Shown one piece after another: positions 11,441 through 23,160 of a stretch of 64,000 nucleotides of DNA (the stretch's first letter is position 1; every line of letters starts with the position of its first letter). The position numbers and the translations under genes were made by a program. Origin of the DNA: Jackrogersella multiformis (Eukaryota > Ascomycota > Sordariomycetes > Xylariales > Hypoxylaceae); the NCBI GenBank assembly GCA_902806575.1, contig CADCXD010000002.1, positions 1,116,001 to 1,180,000 on the forward strand, given 5' to 3'. The notes beneath the pieces are model-generated. The model ran no database searches, was not told the DNA's origin, and saw only the letters and a program-made list of their open reading frames with translations.

Positions 11441-12571
11441 TAACTGCCGAACTCCATACTAGGTTATAGTCTGAGTTTCATTTATAACCATGTGCGGAAG
11501 TATCTATATGATCTAGTAGAGATATGACGGCTTAAGGTGGGAATAGGGGATTGGGTCGGGATTAAATTGGTTAGAAATTATGGGGGAACGTCTAAATACC
11601 GGGCTTAAGTTGGGATATTTGATTCATTTTTTAATTTACCTATGTATTCGTATCTAGGCAACGCTCGCTCATGTTTCGGTTTGGACGGACATATGGACTC
11701 TTTGAGGTACCCCTTCTCATGGATATAGTTTAATAGTTAAGACCGTTATTATTCCAGCAACCCCTTTTTATTAAACCAAACTAGATTACTCGCAATTTCC
11801 AATAATATGGTTTCTCTTTCAGTATAATACGTCTGGATGATAAAATCAAATATTTATACGAAATCATATCTAGGTAGGAAATGATTCGTAATTAACATGA
11901 TGAAAGTTGGGATAACTTGACCCAATGTCAAGACCAGTTATTAAGGAGACGAATTTAAATAAATAAGTGATAATGAAGGAAAGAAGAAATACGAATCGAT
12001 TCACCTTTAGAATGCTGTGTTTCTTGAAGGACTACTGGAGTGTGTATATTAAGAGATAGCTCTTAAGCAAACCTGACTTGGCATGTTTAACTGTTTGCTA
12101 CCCCGTCATCATCTCTAACACAATCCGCGATTAGGATAAGCAGGTACAGGATACTAGACAGTTCGACTGAGGGGGTCATTTTTCTTCTATTTTTACGAGT
12201 TGAAACATGATCTGGTAGCTTTTCTTTGTCATGGTATTAACATCGTACAGCCAAGTCAACTCTCTCCTCTCATCTTACTAGCAATGTCAAGTCACTTCCG
12301 AATTACACAAACCAATGTATTGCAAATCATTGTGTTCTATTCATGACTAGTCCAGTGTCGTTGATAATTTAGAATTATGACTGACCAGCTGAAACAAGTA
12401 TTAGTAGGTAGGTAGTCATTTAATGAGAAGCCATTCTTAGCTACAAAGCAGTCTATGCTATGGCTCGAATATGCCACTTCTTTACTTCTATTAGCCATAA
12501 CCGCTACTATAATAATACTGCAACGTCAAATATAACCACCAAGGCGAAAATATATTATTAAAATATACACT
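11441..12571. other. Intergenic spacer between CVNH copies B and C
   Basis: 1.1 kb of AT-rich DNA. The first 60 bases after the stop still resemble the 3' coding end of the paralogues. No other gene seen. Confidence 0.55.
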
Positions 12572-13598
12572 ATGATGACAACCAACCACTACTACGTCCT
12601 TATCATCTACTGCTTGCGAGCTGCGTCCCTCGCCGCAGCGAAAATCCCAGACGATTATCCGTACTTCAACCCAGCATCTGGCGCAGTATTTGATATAGAT
12701 GTATGTCCCTGGTATTACCTCCGCGAAACCGGCAACCTCTTGACTCCATCCATTGAGCTTGTCGCTACGTGCTCCGACGGAAATGATACCTCGCAGTATC
12801 GCACGAGCAGCTTGAACCTCGACCAGTGAGTTCACTATTTAGTCCCATAGACAACGAGGTTTCATGTGGCCAAAAAGTAACTAACAATGTCATCCTTTTG
12901 TTTCTCTTCTTGATAGATGCATCTACAACGAAGAAGGGGACCTCTTCCCTTCGCGGCCCCAGGGTCCTGACACAGCACCATATTCGAAGACGTGCAGAAA
13001 CTGCGGTGTCGCCTGGCGGCAAGTCGACGGCGAATCCACCGGTGTGTATCTGAAGTGTACCTGTATCCCAGACATGCCCGATGACAAGACGCCGAAGGAG
13101 TCAAGGTTTAATCTTGGTGAGTAACGTCCAATACTACCCCCTTCGTAACCTAACCAAAAGACCAAAAGGTTGGCAATGAACCCCTAACATCTCGCAAACA
13201 CAGCCAAAGCAGTCCACGTCAAGAACAACACCCTAGGATGTTTCGAATTCGACGGGCAAATAATCGACGACCACCCAAACATGACATCCCCCTCGAGTGC
13301 CGTGACGACAGTGACAGTAGCAACGACCATCTCCACCAACATCACTATGAGCCCGACGAGCAGCACGGTTAGCAGTTCACCCGAACCGCCTTCGACCGTC
13401 ACCGTTACGACTACATACAAGACGACGAAGACGAAGAAGGGGAAGAAAACAACAGCAACAAGAACGGTGACGGCGACGACGACTTCTCCCGTCACTATTC
13501 TGGTCAGCGTGGTGGTGACGGAAACACCTACGCACACGCCCGTAATAAGCGCCCACCTTCACACGAGCGTCGTGGCTTCGCTTACTACTATAACCTAG
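12572..13598 (+). CDS. Secreted CVNH-domain protein, Thr-rich tail (copy C)
   Basis: Exons 12572-12825, 12917-13116 and 13204-13598, 282 residues. Signal-peptide-like N-terminus (YYVLIIYCLRAASLAAA). The CVNH part has DVCPWYYL, ATCS, SSLNLDQCIYNEEG, YSKTCRNCGV and KCTC. It carries a longer linker after the signal peptide (KIPDDYPYFNPASG) than copies A and B. The stalk is Thr-rich with a strong basic patch (KTTKTKKGKKTT) and ends in VVASLTTIT. The stalk Cys shared by A and B (SCQS/SCES) is replaced by Ser here (SSSPE). Splice phases are the same as in A and B. Likely extracellular carbohydrate binding; no evidence for a GPI anchor beyond a weakly hydrophobic end. Confidence 0.85.
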
Positions 13599-14060
13599 AG
13601 AGGCATAGGAGGCATCTGCGTTGCCTCTCTAATACATTGAGCTTATTATGTAAAGCAGCTGGAAGGAGTTAGTTTTTGTGCGGGCATATGGGCATGGTGG
13701 CATACCTCTTATTTCACGGATCTAGTTAGACAAATAGGTACACATTGGTATATCTAAATCTCCCAGGAGATACCAGTGGCCCTATTTTTCATCCTCTTTC
13801 GTAGCAGCACATCGTGTTTTAAAGATTGGCTGTTCATCCTGAGAAATTCGAAACCCGCATCACTGTAGCACTGTAGCGATGCCGATAGATTAAGAATCTG
13901 GCTTCGTGAGAAGCGAATCTTAAAGTGCAGAGCAAGATATCGAGGTTAGCGTGTTTTATATCCCGTCTAACGATTCTAGATACCTTCAGATGACCGAGAG
14001 CTTGCGGTCATAAAGAGGCAGCGCCCTTTTCCTTGCCTGAACCTCCCCACCCCTATAATC
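13599..14060. other. Convergent intergenic region
   Basis: Space between the 3' ends of CVNH copy C (plus) and the tRNA phosphotransferase gene (minus). Contains a short direct repeat CACTGTAGCACTGTAGC near 13861. Nothing else seen. Confidence 0.55.
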
Positions 14061-15237
14061 TCAAACCTCCATCCCCCCTCCCCCCCTCCCCTTGCCGCCC
14101 CTCCCGCCTCTCCGTCCCCCTCTCGCGCTAGGACCGCCTCTATTCTTGCCCACCGGCACCTTCGCCACCACGCCCGGCAGCAGATCGGCGACCTTCTCGC
14201 CGTCGCGCCACAGGACGCCGACGCCCTGCCTCCGGCCCCTGACCTCCTTGAAATACCTCAGCGGTACGACGCCCGCCTCGTCTCCCTCCGTCAGCACGAC
14301 GTCGTTCGCGCTGATCCACCACTTGATCCCGCCGTCCCTCAGGCTCCTCTCCACGTCCACGAACACTAGCAGCTCCGCGTCGCGGCGCATGCCGCTGACC
14401 ACCTTCGGCTCCCCGCCTTCGTCCCCGCCTCCCTCGTCGTCGGGAAGCAGGCCCGTGCCGAAGTGCACGTGCTGCCTCCCCATCTTCTTCAGGCCGCCCG
14501 ACGCCACGACCGCCGGCCAGAAGGCGAAGTAGGTGCCGTGGACGACGACGTCGGGCACGTTGCCCGCCTCGAGCGTCACCGGCGTGTGCAGCCCCTCATC
14601 GGCCAGCGCGATGCTGTGGCCCTGGTTGGCGCGGATGAGCCAGGCGGCCGGGTCGGCCGCCGCGCTCGAGGCGGCGTCCGTCGACGGGTCCTTGGGCTTC
14701 ATGGCGAAGCGCTGCTTCGCGTTGTCTGCCACCGACGCCCGGATCTCTTCGAACGTGGGTTTGAGCGAGCGTATGCGCTGCCATTGCATCTTTTCGTGCC
14801 GTTGTTGTTAGTTGGGCGGATGGTTACTTATTCCTATTTGGATATGTAGGTAGGACTGTTTTTCTCTTCCCTAGACGCATCTTTGCTCGTATTGCCTCGA
14901 CTCTGTTATTACTGGGAATGGGCAAAGCGTGCCTTGCGCACTACCAAAAGCCCATCCGGATGATGAAGTAATCGAATGAAAGAAGCAAACTCACCACCTT
15001 ATCCAGCGGCGCATATCCCTCGGCGTCGAGCTTGATCCCCGCGTTTTCGGCCTGATGTCTCAGGAGAGACGATAGCGCCTTCGAGATCAACATCTCACGA
15101 TCCTGGCCCCTCCCTCCTCCTCCTCCACCTCCTCTGCCACCGCCACCGCCACGACGATCGCGACCTCCCCGGCCTTTCCCTCTGAGCGCCAGACTCTCCA
15201 CCCGGTCCACCGTCTCCGCGTACTCATCGTCCGCCAT
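14061..15237 (-). CDS. TPT1: tRNA 2'-phosphotransferase
   Basis: Removes the 2'-phosphate left at the tRNA splice junction by transferring it to NAD+. Exons 15237-14995 and 14789-14061 (205-bp intron, CTAAC branch) give 323 residues. Seen: LSSLLRH with the conserved Arg60-His61 pair, DAEGYAPLDKV, KQRF, IRANQGHS with Arg134, GLH, HGTYFAFW, GRQHVHF and SGMRRDAELLVFVD (Arg216/217), then GIKWWISANDVVLTEG, matching the KptA/Tpt1 fold in order. Two Gly/Asp/Ala-rich insertions interrupt the catalytic domain. Both ends are RGG-like: GRGGRDRRGGGGG near residue 25 and a terminal GRRGGRGGKGRGGGG. Exon 2 is very GC-rich relative to neighbouring genes. Start chosen at the ATG giving MADDEY; the frame is open further upstream without a better start. 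Confidence 0.93.
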
Positions 15238-16409
15238 TCTTAAGGCACCTTCGGTTGTATCGCAACCGTCTTTGCCGCCACTCAGCCTTCCGTAGTGACG
15301 AACCCGGCTACGGATGTACGCCGGGTGTGCGAACTGCAATAATGCTGCTGGATGAGCTCCGAAAATGTGTCTCCCTAAGTAAGAATAGTGGGAGGGTATT
15401 GGCCCAGCCGAGATGAGCTTGTGTAAAGCCAGCGTAGAGTTTGGGATACGATGGAATATGAATGATAATGAGAACAAACGAATAGATGAGTGAGAGAGTT
15501 AAATTCCTTTTATTTTACTAAAGTTGGGTTGAGTTGCTGTAGTTAATTCCTTGTACCTACCTAGGTATCTACCTAGGTACCTAAGGTAGTGTAAATGTAA
15601 ATCGTAGTGGGATGAATATTGGAAGTTATCGACCCGCGTTCTTGCCCGCCCTATAAGGACCCACCCGCTCGGTCGGAGTTAGTGAAGGTGGTTCCTGAAT
15701 TTAGACGTCATCCTGAAGATACTAGGTGCCTAGGTGATCTTTAGAGGTGCCTGAGGTACCTCAGATATTAGGTACTGGATACATGTAGATCTTAGGAAAT
15801 CAACCACTTGCGTAAGACAAATCACAAAATACTATAAATCAATTAACAAGGCGGAGAATTTTGTCTTCATCGCAAAATCCCAGTATTCATACATTATTCG
15901 CCGTACTCTGGCGACATATTTACATAGTACATCGGTAAATGATTTACCACTCAAGCCCCCATGGTTGGTATAAAGGCTCCCCGACCCCCCCTGGCCCTGA
16001 TTCCGCCCTCTCCTATTTGGGTACTACCTATAACCTCACAAAGGAGCCTTAGAGCGCGCAGTGGCTCTACGCCTGATATTTTCACCCCTTTCCGTGGACG
16101 ATCAGAGGTGCACCATCCCCTTCACGCCACACCAAATCCATGGCTTTTTGGCCCTCTGGCCTTTTGTTCCTAGTCGTTTTAGTTGATATACAGGAAAAAA
16201 CACTTGTCGGTGCTCGCCGCCGGTAACGGTATGGAAGAAATTCGTAAACTTTCCGCAGACGCGGGGGTATTATATGAAGTGGGAAGTTAAAAAAAAAAGA
16301 ACAAATAAAAATCGTCTAACTATGCAAAGTTGATGCTTATAAGGGATTGTCTTGGCCCAATGGCTTTCTATTGTTACATTGTCATGAGCGTATCATAGTC
16401 GTTATGGCA
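15238..16409. other. Intergenic region
   Basis: Promoter side of TPT1 and 3' side of the next minus-strand gene. An ACCTAGGT cluster lies at 15553-15588. A short ORF at 15961-16173 lacks any recognisable feature. Confidence 0.55.
15553..15588. repeat. ACCTAGGT palindrome cluster
   Basis: TACCTACCTAGGTATC followed by TACCTAGGTACCTAAGGTA, two palindromic cores in 36 bp. Confidence 0.85.
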
Positions 16410-19400
16410 TTATCGGTAGCCGCTCGCTGCGGGAGAACTCATGGCAATCATGCTTCCACGGTGAGCTCGTTTGTCCATACTTCCGGTACGGGCAGAGGAA
16501 AACTGTCGCTGAGCCCGCTCCTCAGCTCCTCTGTCCGCCGAGTTGTATGTCTCGCGCTCTGGTGTTGATCGGTCAAAATACCGGCGTGTTGGTGTGGCAA
16601 GACTTGCTGTCGTCGCCGGAAGTACTAATCTGGTGTTGGCTGCTGAGGAACCAAGCCGTCTTCTGGGCAGAGCCGAAGAAGCCAAGAGCTCGGACTCTTT
16701 TAACGGGGGCGGGGGTAGTTGCGAAGTGTATTCACGGGTTCCAGATCTAAATCCTTGAACCTCGGTGATCGCGCGGGAGGGTGCGCGAAAACGACCTTCC
16801 TCATCTTCGGTACCTAACGTTCCCCGACGGGCTCGGATCAATACAGGTTTACGGTCGGACTGCTCCTCAGGCTCTTCCGTAGTGGCACGGCGAGTTCTAA
16901 GAAGCGACGACTTGCGCCCGTCTTCCGGCTCCTCTGTTCCGGCTCGGCGATTGCGGGACATTAGCATGGAGGTCTTTCGGCCAGCCGCAGCATCGGTGAG
17001 AGTCAGGGGAACCGTGGAACTGTAACGCAGTGTTGGAAGCGCACTGGTCACTGACATATTACTCCGCCTCTCTTCAAAGCGGGATAAAGCTCTTGGGCTA
17101 GCGTGCACTGTGAGGTTGCGATCTGGAGCACTTGGTCGCCTTTGAGAGGCTACTCCTGGGAACTGTGTGACGGTGTCCGTGAATTTCGTGATGGTAGGGC
17201 TTGCCGGTGTAAAATTCTCCGGAGCTGGTGCGGCTGCTTGCTGCGGCTTGATATGCGCTGCCCCTTCACTCAAGGCAAGGCATAATTCGGTAAGACTGCG
17301 GCAGATACTATCTGCTTTTCGTCTGAGCTGGCGGTCGGTAATAGTTGTACCGCTGCCAATGCTGCTCGCACCGCTCGAGATGGGACCTGGTTGGCCAGCA
17401 ATGCCCATCATCGTGGATAGAGCAAGCGCATCGTTAGCAGCAGTCTCCAGCGATTCAAAAACTTCCACACTAAGGAACTGCTTGGATTTGGTTAATGCTG
17501 AGTGTAATAGAGGATGACTATCCTTCTGCGCATTGATTGATTCTGATGTTTGTAAGACACTCCCAGAGCCACGCTTTGGGGAAGCAGAAAGGGTCGTCGC
17601 ATTAGTATGGGCGGTGGGTGGTCGTTCCTCAGATGCGCGTAATATGGCTGCACCCGAAGTTGGAGGGAGCTTGCCAGTTAACTCTAGACGGTGGATGCGG
17701 GATTTGAGGTCGTCAAGTTCATCCCATACGGTAGAAGGAGCGGCGGTAGAAGTCGTCGAATTTGTCCCCTCAACACCGTGGTTCGCATCGTCTACCTGAG
17801 CATCATGTTTTTGGGGTTCCGTCGACTTAGGTACTAATGGCGAGGAGTTGTATGTGCGAGGATGGCTATAGTTGACGCCAGTCTGCTTTAGTGAAGACAT
17901 GCGAGACGAGCCAGGAGAGCCATTGTCAATAGACGGCTGTCTTCTGCGGCCATAAGTAGATCCCTGGTCGGGGGGTTGGTCTTGGAAAGATAGTGTTCGG
18001 GGGGTCAGCGGAGAACCACGAAGAGGCGTGCTGGTGTTTTTGGGTTTCATTTCATCAGACGACTTGTCTCTAGATTGGCCCCTATAACTCAGAGTACGAG
18101 CGAGTCTCTCTCCCGATTGATCCTCGTTATAACCTCGAGTCCGGGAGCTCTCCTGATCTGACAAGCGACGAACCACTTGAGGAGGCGAAGATGGCTGGTA
18201 TGCGGAGACACCTACAGAGAGAGGCCGTCGACTAGCTCGTGTGACTCGAGACTATATCATATGTTAGTTATAGATCGAACTTAAGTATTCGAGGCATTCG
18301 AAAGCCGATATATCTACTACGCTTAGAAGACGTTGGTAGCACAGGTCATGGCTGGAGCCAACTACAAACCCGGAAGCGTGCTTTGACACCCATCCACCTT
18401 CTGAAACGATCGAGGAAGCAAACAATCAATCGACTTACGATGGCGCTTTGGTTCTCTCCATAATTTCCGTTGCCGTCTGCGTTGCGGCGTAATGTGTCCT
18501 CCCGTGCGATCTTTAGGAATAGATCACCGTTGTCATCGCCATCTGGACGATCTCCCGCCGAGTCAGGCGGTGTTATTTGTGACGCATCGTCGAAACGCCT
18601 CCCCTCTAATGCGCGCAAGGTCCTGTCGCGGTGGTTTGAATTGCCATAGTCATCGCCCCCATCGTAGCCACGCATGGAGCGGATATTCATGTCGAGGACG
18701 AGACTCCGTCGCTCACCGGAGGATCGGAATGATCGAATGGGCGGAATAGATGCCGTACCGCCCGAAGCGTTGGAGCTTACGGGTGGTTTATAGGATACCG
18801 GTGGTCGCCTCACCACGGAGTTCCTCCTCTCATCGGTCGCCGTCCTCTGGAGGGTTTTAGGTAGGAGGAGTTCCCGCTGCCCGTGCGCCACCTCCCTACT
18901 TGTCTCTTCTCCTGAGATCGAGCCTCGACTGCCGTCGGATTTGTGCATTCGCTGGTTAGATGACGCCCCGTTTATCGAAGTACCCGACAAAGGCGCGCGT
19001 CGATGCTGAGGCCGCAGGCTGGCGATAGTGTCGGTAGAATCTGTGGGCGACCTAACGCTACTCGTTTTAGGCGTAATTCTATTAGTACTGTTAGTAGCAG
19101 AAGCGGTAGCCAATTCTAGAGACGTAGAGCGTTTTGCATTGGTGGATGCCGTCGATGTGGCGGTCGATAGGGCGGGGGTCAGGAATGTGGATGCCCGATA
19201 CCTGGGGGGACTCGAGTTTTCCGCTTGTGTTCGTGCTCGTGCTTGTGCTCGTGCTTGTAATTGTAATCGTAATTGTTTAGGTGAGACAGGGCTACTACTG
19301 TCGCTATTGTGCTGAGATTGATACTGATGCTGATGCGCTGGCTGTGGGGGTAATTCCTGGGCCGTGTTTGGCTGTATTCCGGCGTGGTGATCCGAAATAG

Positions 19401-19872
19401 GTGAGACAGGCGAGGGTGGAATGTGGTGGCTTTGATGACTTTGCAGTAACAAAGGTGTGGTGATGGATTCTCTCTTCCGATCGGCAAAGCGATAGGCGGG
19501 GAGTTTAGACGAGTTGTGATTTTGTCGGTGTGTGTGTAATATAGTATGCTTATTATTAGACGGTGTGGGAGTGGACGTTGAAGCGGGAGTGGAAGCGGAA
19601 GTGGTTGTAGTAGCGGTGATGGGTGTGGAAGTTGTTGCGGTGGGAGACGAAAGGGAGCTGGAGAATGCGGATGGGTCCGATGTTGCTATAACTGTAAGGC
19701 ATAAATTTTATTAGTGGTGTTCGTTCCTGCTGAAGCTGCGGGTGCTATGCTGCACAAAACCAAAAATGACGAAAGAGAAATAAGGTTAAAAAATAGAGAA
19801 ATTACTACCATCACTGTTCCCGCTATTATAAGTCGGATTAGAGGCAGCAACTACCTCATAACTTGAATACAT
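16410..19872 (-). CDS. Large Ser/Pro/Arg-rich conserved fungal protein, function unknown
   Basis: Proposed exons 19872-19809, 19685-18439 and 18251-16410, about 1050 residues. The 187-bp intron (GTAAGT donor, CTAAC branch) joins two long open frames in phase 0. The first intron (weak GTAGTA donor) and short first exon (MYSSYEVVAASNP) are less certain. Seen: no membrane segment; a Ser/Thr-rich N-terminus; a CAX/GCT hexamer-encoded QARAQARARTQA stretch; many S-P and R-x-x-S sites; and a more ordered block, WDELDDLKSRIHRLELTGKL, near 613-632, which looks like a short coiled coil. It is followed by PPTSGAA, so the segment reads LPPTSG and some annotation pipelines label such proteins LPXTG anchored. 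That is a chance match because fungi lack sortase. Another helical block is KADSICRSLTELCLALSEG. Probably a cytoplasmic phosphoprotein. Alternative: two adjacent genes. Confidence 0.7.
19192..19262. repeat. Hexamer (GTGCTY)n coding microsatellite
   Basis: Imperfect GTGCTC/GTGCTT units on the plus strand encode an Ala-Arg-Ala-Gln run on the minus strand inside the large Ser-rich gene. Probably length-variable. Confidence 0.7.
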
Positions 19873-22092
19873 ATCGTTCCCGACTTCTTTCTCACTTCTT
19901 AATCCAGGGTTTCTGTGTCCACCACCTGGGCACTTTCAAACTTGCTGCTGCTTATCGAGCAGGGTCCGAAAGTACTAGTTCAGATTCGCATGGGTTGCAA
20001 GCGGTCTTTTTGCATAAACAAGACAGCAAGGAAATCCATGGGTGATGTCGAGGTCCGCCCTTCTGGTGCTGCCAGCGAAAAACCAACTGCGCTATTGTCG
20101 TGATCTTGAAGAAAACAAAGATGCGCGACGGCAATAGAAAGGAAAGTAGGTTATTGTTTAAAAAAAACAAAAATGAGCGACTGTTGGTAGGAAAGGACCG
20201 AGGCGTGCCTTTGGTGCAAAAATCTCAGGAGAAGTTCATTGAGCTGATCGGGATCCTCGATCATATTGAGATTCGGCCAGGACAGGGAGACAGGCACAGA
20301 GGGTAGCAGCCCGAAGGTCCCAAGTCTGTGTGCCGGGATGTATGGGAAGAGTGTGGATGGTATGGATATGGCCCTCGGATACCAACCCCAAGTCGACCTG
20401 GTATCAACTAGAGGGAAGACGGTTTTAACTGCCTAAGTACGGATGTATATATCTAGGTAGATTACCTTGCTCTACTTTTACTCTAACTACAGCTCATAAA
20501 CCGCATACCTTCTAGTGTTTGGACTCGTTAGACCTTCGTTATTGCTATCTCTATCCCTCTCGTCCTCCTTTCCCGACTTGAGCTAGGGGCTGGTTTCTCA
20601 TTGGCCGTGGACGGCGTCGACTTGCAGTAGTCGGAGTACTGGCCTCGGGCGCCAGTGAATCAAAGCTAACAAGCCGACTACCTACCTAGGGTAGATGTGG
20701 GACGCAAACCCGCTCGGAAACAGCCACGCAGCACTACGCATCAAAACCGAGTGCCACTTAGATGCATGGAGGATCTAGTAGACGAGGTCCGTGAGCCCGG
20801 GATGGTACTATGTATTGTATGTACGTATATTCACCATATCAAAGACTCGGGTCCGTCTGTGCTTCCTAGGTTGATATATTAATGAAAGGGATCTGCAAGG
20901 TGGGTAGAACAGGTATTATTCAGGGGCTTCCCTTAATAAGAGCACTGATATGACAGTAATGAACGAATAGTGTAAGTATGTGGTACGGGAAATTTTCTCT
21001 TGGTTTACTTCCAGCTTAAACTAAATGCCTTTTAGGTAACTTATACTTGTCAATAACTCGCTCACTTATGAGGGCAAGTTAGCGGTGAGTGTAGAATACC
21101 TAGCTACCTAGCTAGTAGTGAGCGTACTTGATATAAGTTCAGAGACGTTCAATGGAGGGGTTATGCTTGCAGCGGTTCATGCTGGACGAAAGAAATCAGC
21201 GAGCACGGAGAGAAAATACCAATCATAACATACGACCGGGCTCGAGAGTGTGCTTGCAGACTTGCAGACTGCTACCGTGATGCTGCAGCTAACCAGAAAT
21301 GACAATTGCCATCTCACGAGGAGGCTGGTTAAAATTGACCACCTGCTTAGATAAAAGTCTAGTGTTTCGGAGAGGCTCTTGCCAATGTGCTTAGACTAAC
21401 CTCGTAAGGATAAATTACCTACGTTAGTCAGGGGCAGCTGTCGTTATATAGTGGTGGATCTCGTAGTTATGAGCGAGACAAGATGAAGTTAATTTATTTC
21501 GCAGTTTACCAGTAGATATTTCTGTACTTATCTGCAAGGGAATATGAAATATGCCGATATATATTAGGTATTAAATAGCCGACAAGGTGCAGTCTCTCCG
21601 CCAAGTCATCTATATACCTAGGTATATATGCTAGGTATATACGCAACTATTACGTATTACGTAAATGATTCTTCCTTTTCTCAAGTATCTTAAATGCTAC
21701 ATTCACTCAACATAAGACATGACTTGATGCGTGGATAATACAATGTGGTCACGTTGGCAGGTTGGATCTTAGCTTGCGGAGTTCTGCAAGGAATTGAGGT
21801 CGGCTGCAGACAAAACCCCTCAAGCTTTCTTTACTCTCTGTATGGTTCTAGGCCATCAAAAAGGGTTGTCGAGCGAATGAACGAATGTTTGTGTCGTGCA
21901 TTTCGAGGTAAGCACTAACCTAGTTACTGTACATATAAGAGGAGGTAGATAAGGTAGAGATTAGAGAGTGCGAATAGCGGTTTAATGCAAGGAATGGGTT
22001 TGCGGATCATTGTGGGGTTAGACTTGGTACTGCTCGCCGTCGAGAAGGGATTTATTTGATGGTGTTTATTGTTAATGGTGTTTGTTAATATA

Positions 22093-22136
22093 TCTACCTA
22101 CCTACCTACCTAGGTACTTAGGTAACTAGGTAGGCA
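22093..22136. repeat. ACCTAGGT palindrome cluster
   Basis: Four TACC units lead into TAGGTACTTAGGTAACTAGGTAGG, a tetranucleotide tract that changes polarity at a palindromic centre. Confidence 0.85.
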
Positions 22137-23160
22137 TGTAGCTTGGTTAATTGTTATTTCTTGCCTAAGATACCTATTCTATTATTCTATTTCATGGTCG
22201 ACCCCTTTTGCCGGGAACACTACTAAGGATGTTCTGGACTCTGGGTGCATATAATCTCGAGAAGGGTAATGTTTGGACGTGCGCCACGAGATTCTCGGCC
22301 AATCTTATTATACTCAGCTGCGTACTATAACCAGGCAACCCAGGTAATGGTCGATCATCGTCGCTTGTAGCGGGGAGCCGCAAGGATCCCCGGGCTCTTC
22401 AATCGCAAACCGCAATTGCGTGCGCTGCAAGCGGAAATACTAGGATAGGTACCCCTGAGCTTGAAGGAGATCAAACGTTTAGCTAGGGCTGTGGAGTCCG
22501 TGACAGAACGAGCATCACCCATATAATCAAACTTCCATACAATCCGATATGTTTCAGCGTGATACTTAAATAGGTACGGTATGGTACGGTATGGTACCAA
22601 GTTAAGCCTCAGACATCCCTTCTTGTTCTCGTGTTCCTGGGGAAGAGTCAATGAAACTCTTTAACAGATGAAAAGGCTGAGCAGGTGTCAGTTGCGTAAC
22701 TCTACTGCGTGTCTCAGGCATATATCGACTTGTTGATCCGTTTAGAAAGATCGGGGACGTCGACCTACCTAAAGTTGGACTGTCGAGCTACCTACACTAC
22801 ATAGAACGTTAGACAAGCCAACAGTGCCGCCTGGTCTGTCTGGTTGGACACTAATTAATTTGAGAAAGTAAGAAGAGATGATACTGTCATTTAAACCCAA
22901 TACCGAGTCATTTCAAGGCTCCAAGGTTCCGAGATAGTCTATCTCTGTAATCTTTTGACCAATGATAATAGACTCTTGTTGGCGCTCATAAGATGGATGC
23001 ATTATAACGCGTTTATGCTCTGAAACGTCCTGTAGGAAAATAAAAGCACGGTCCTCCCATAAGTCTTTGCCCTCCAGTATTCAGCCGCACGTTGACTTCA
23101 TCAGCCAGCTTTCCGAATCATCGTCATCTTGCATTCGGAGACTAAGCTAGGCACAATCTC

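Noticed and set aside
17650..17700. LPPTSGAA read as an LPXTG wall anchor
   Set aside because: The segment is internal, not followed by a membrane helix and basic tail, and fungi have no sortase.
21225..21250. ACATACGACCGG, similar to the start of fungal 5S rRNA
   Set aside because: The similarity ends after about ten bases; the conserved internal control region does not follow.
22081..22140. Possible CRISPR-like or telomere-like repeats from TACC/TAGG tracts
   Set aside because: There are no regular spacers, units are 4 bp and change polarity at palindromic centres; CRISPR is not expected in fungi and the fungal telomere unit TTAGGG is not tandemly present.
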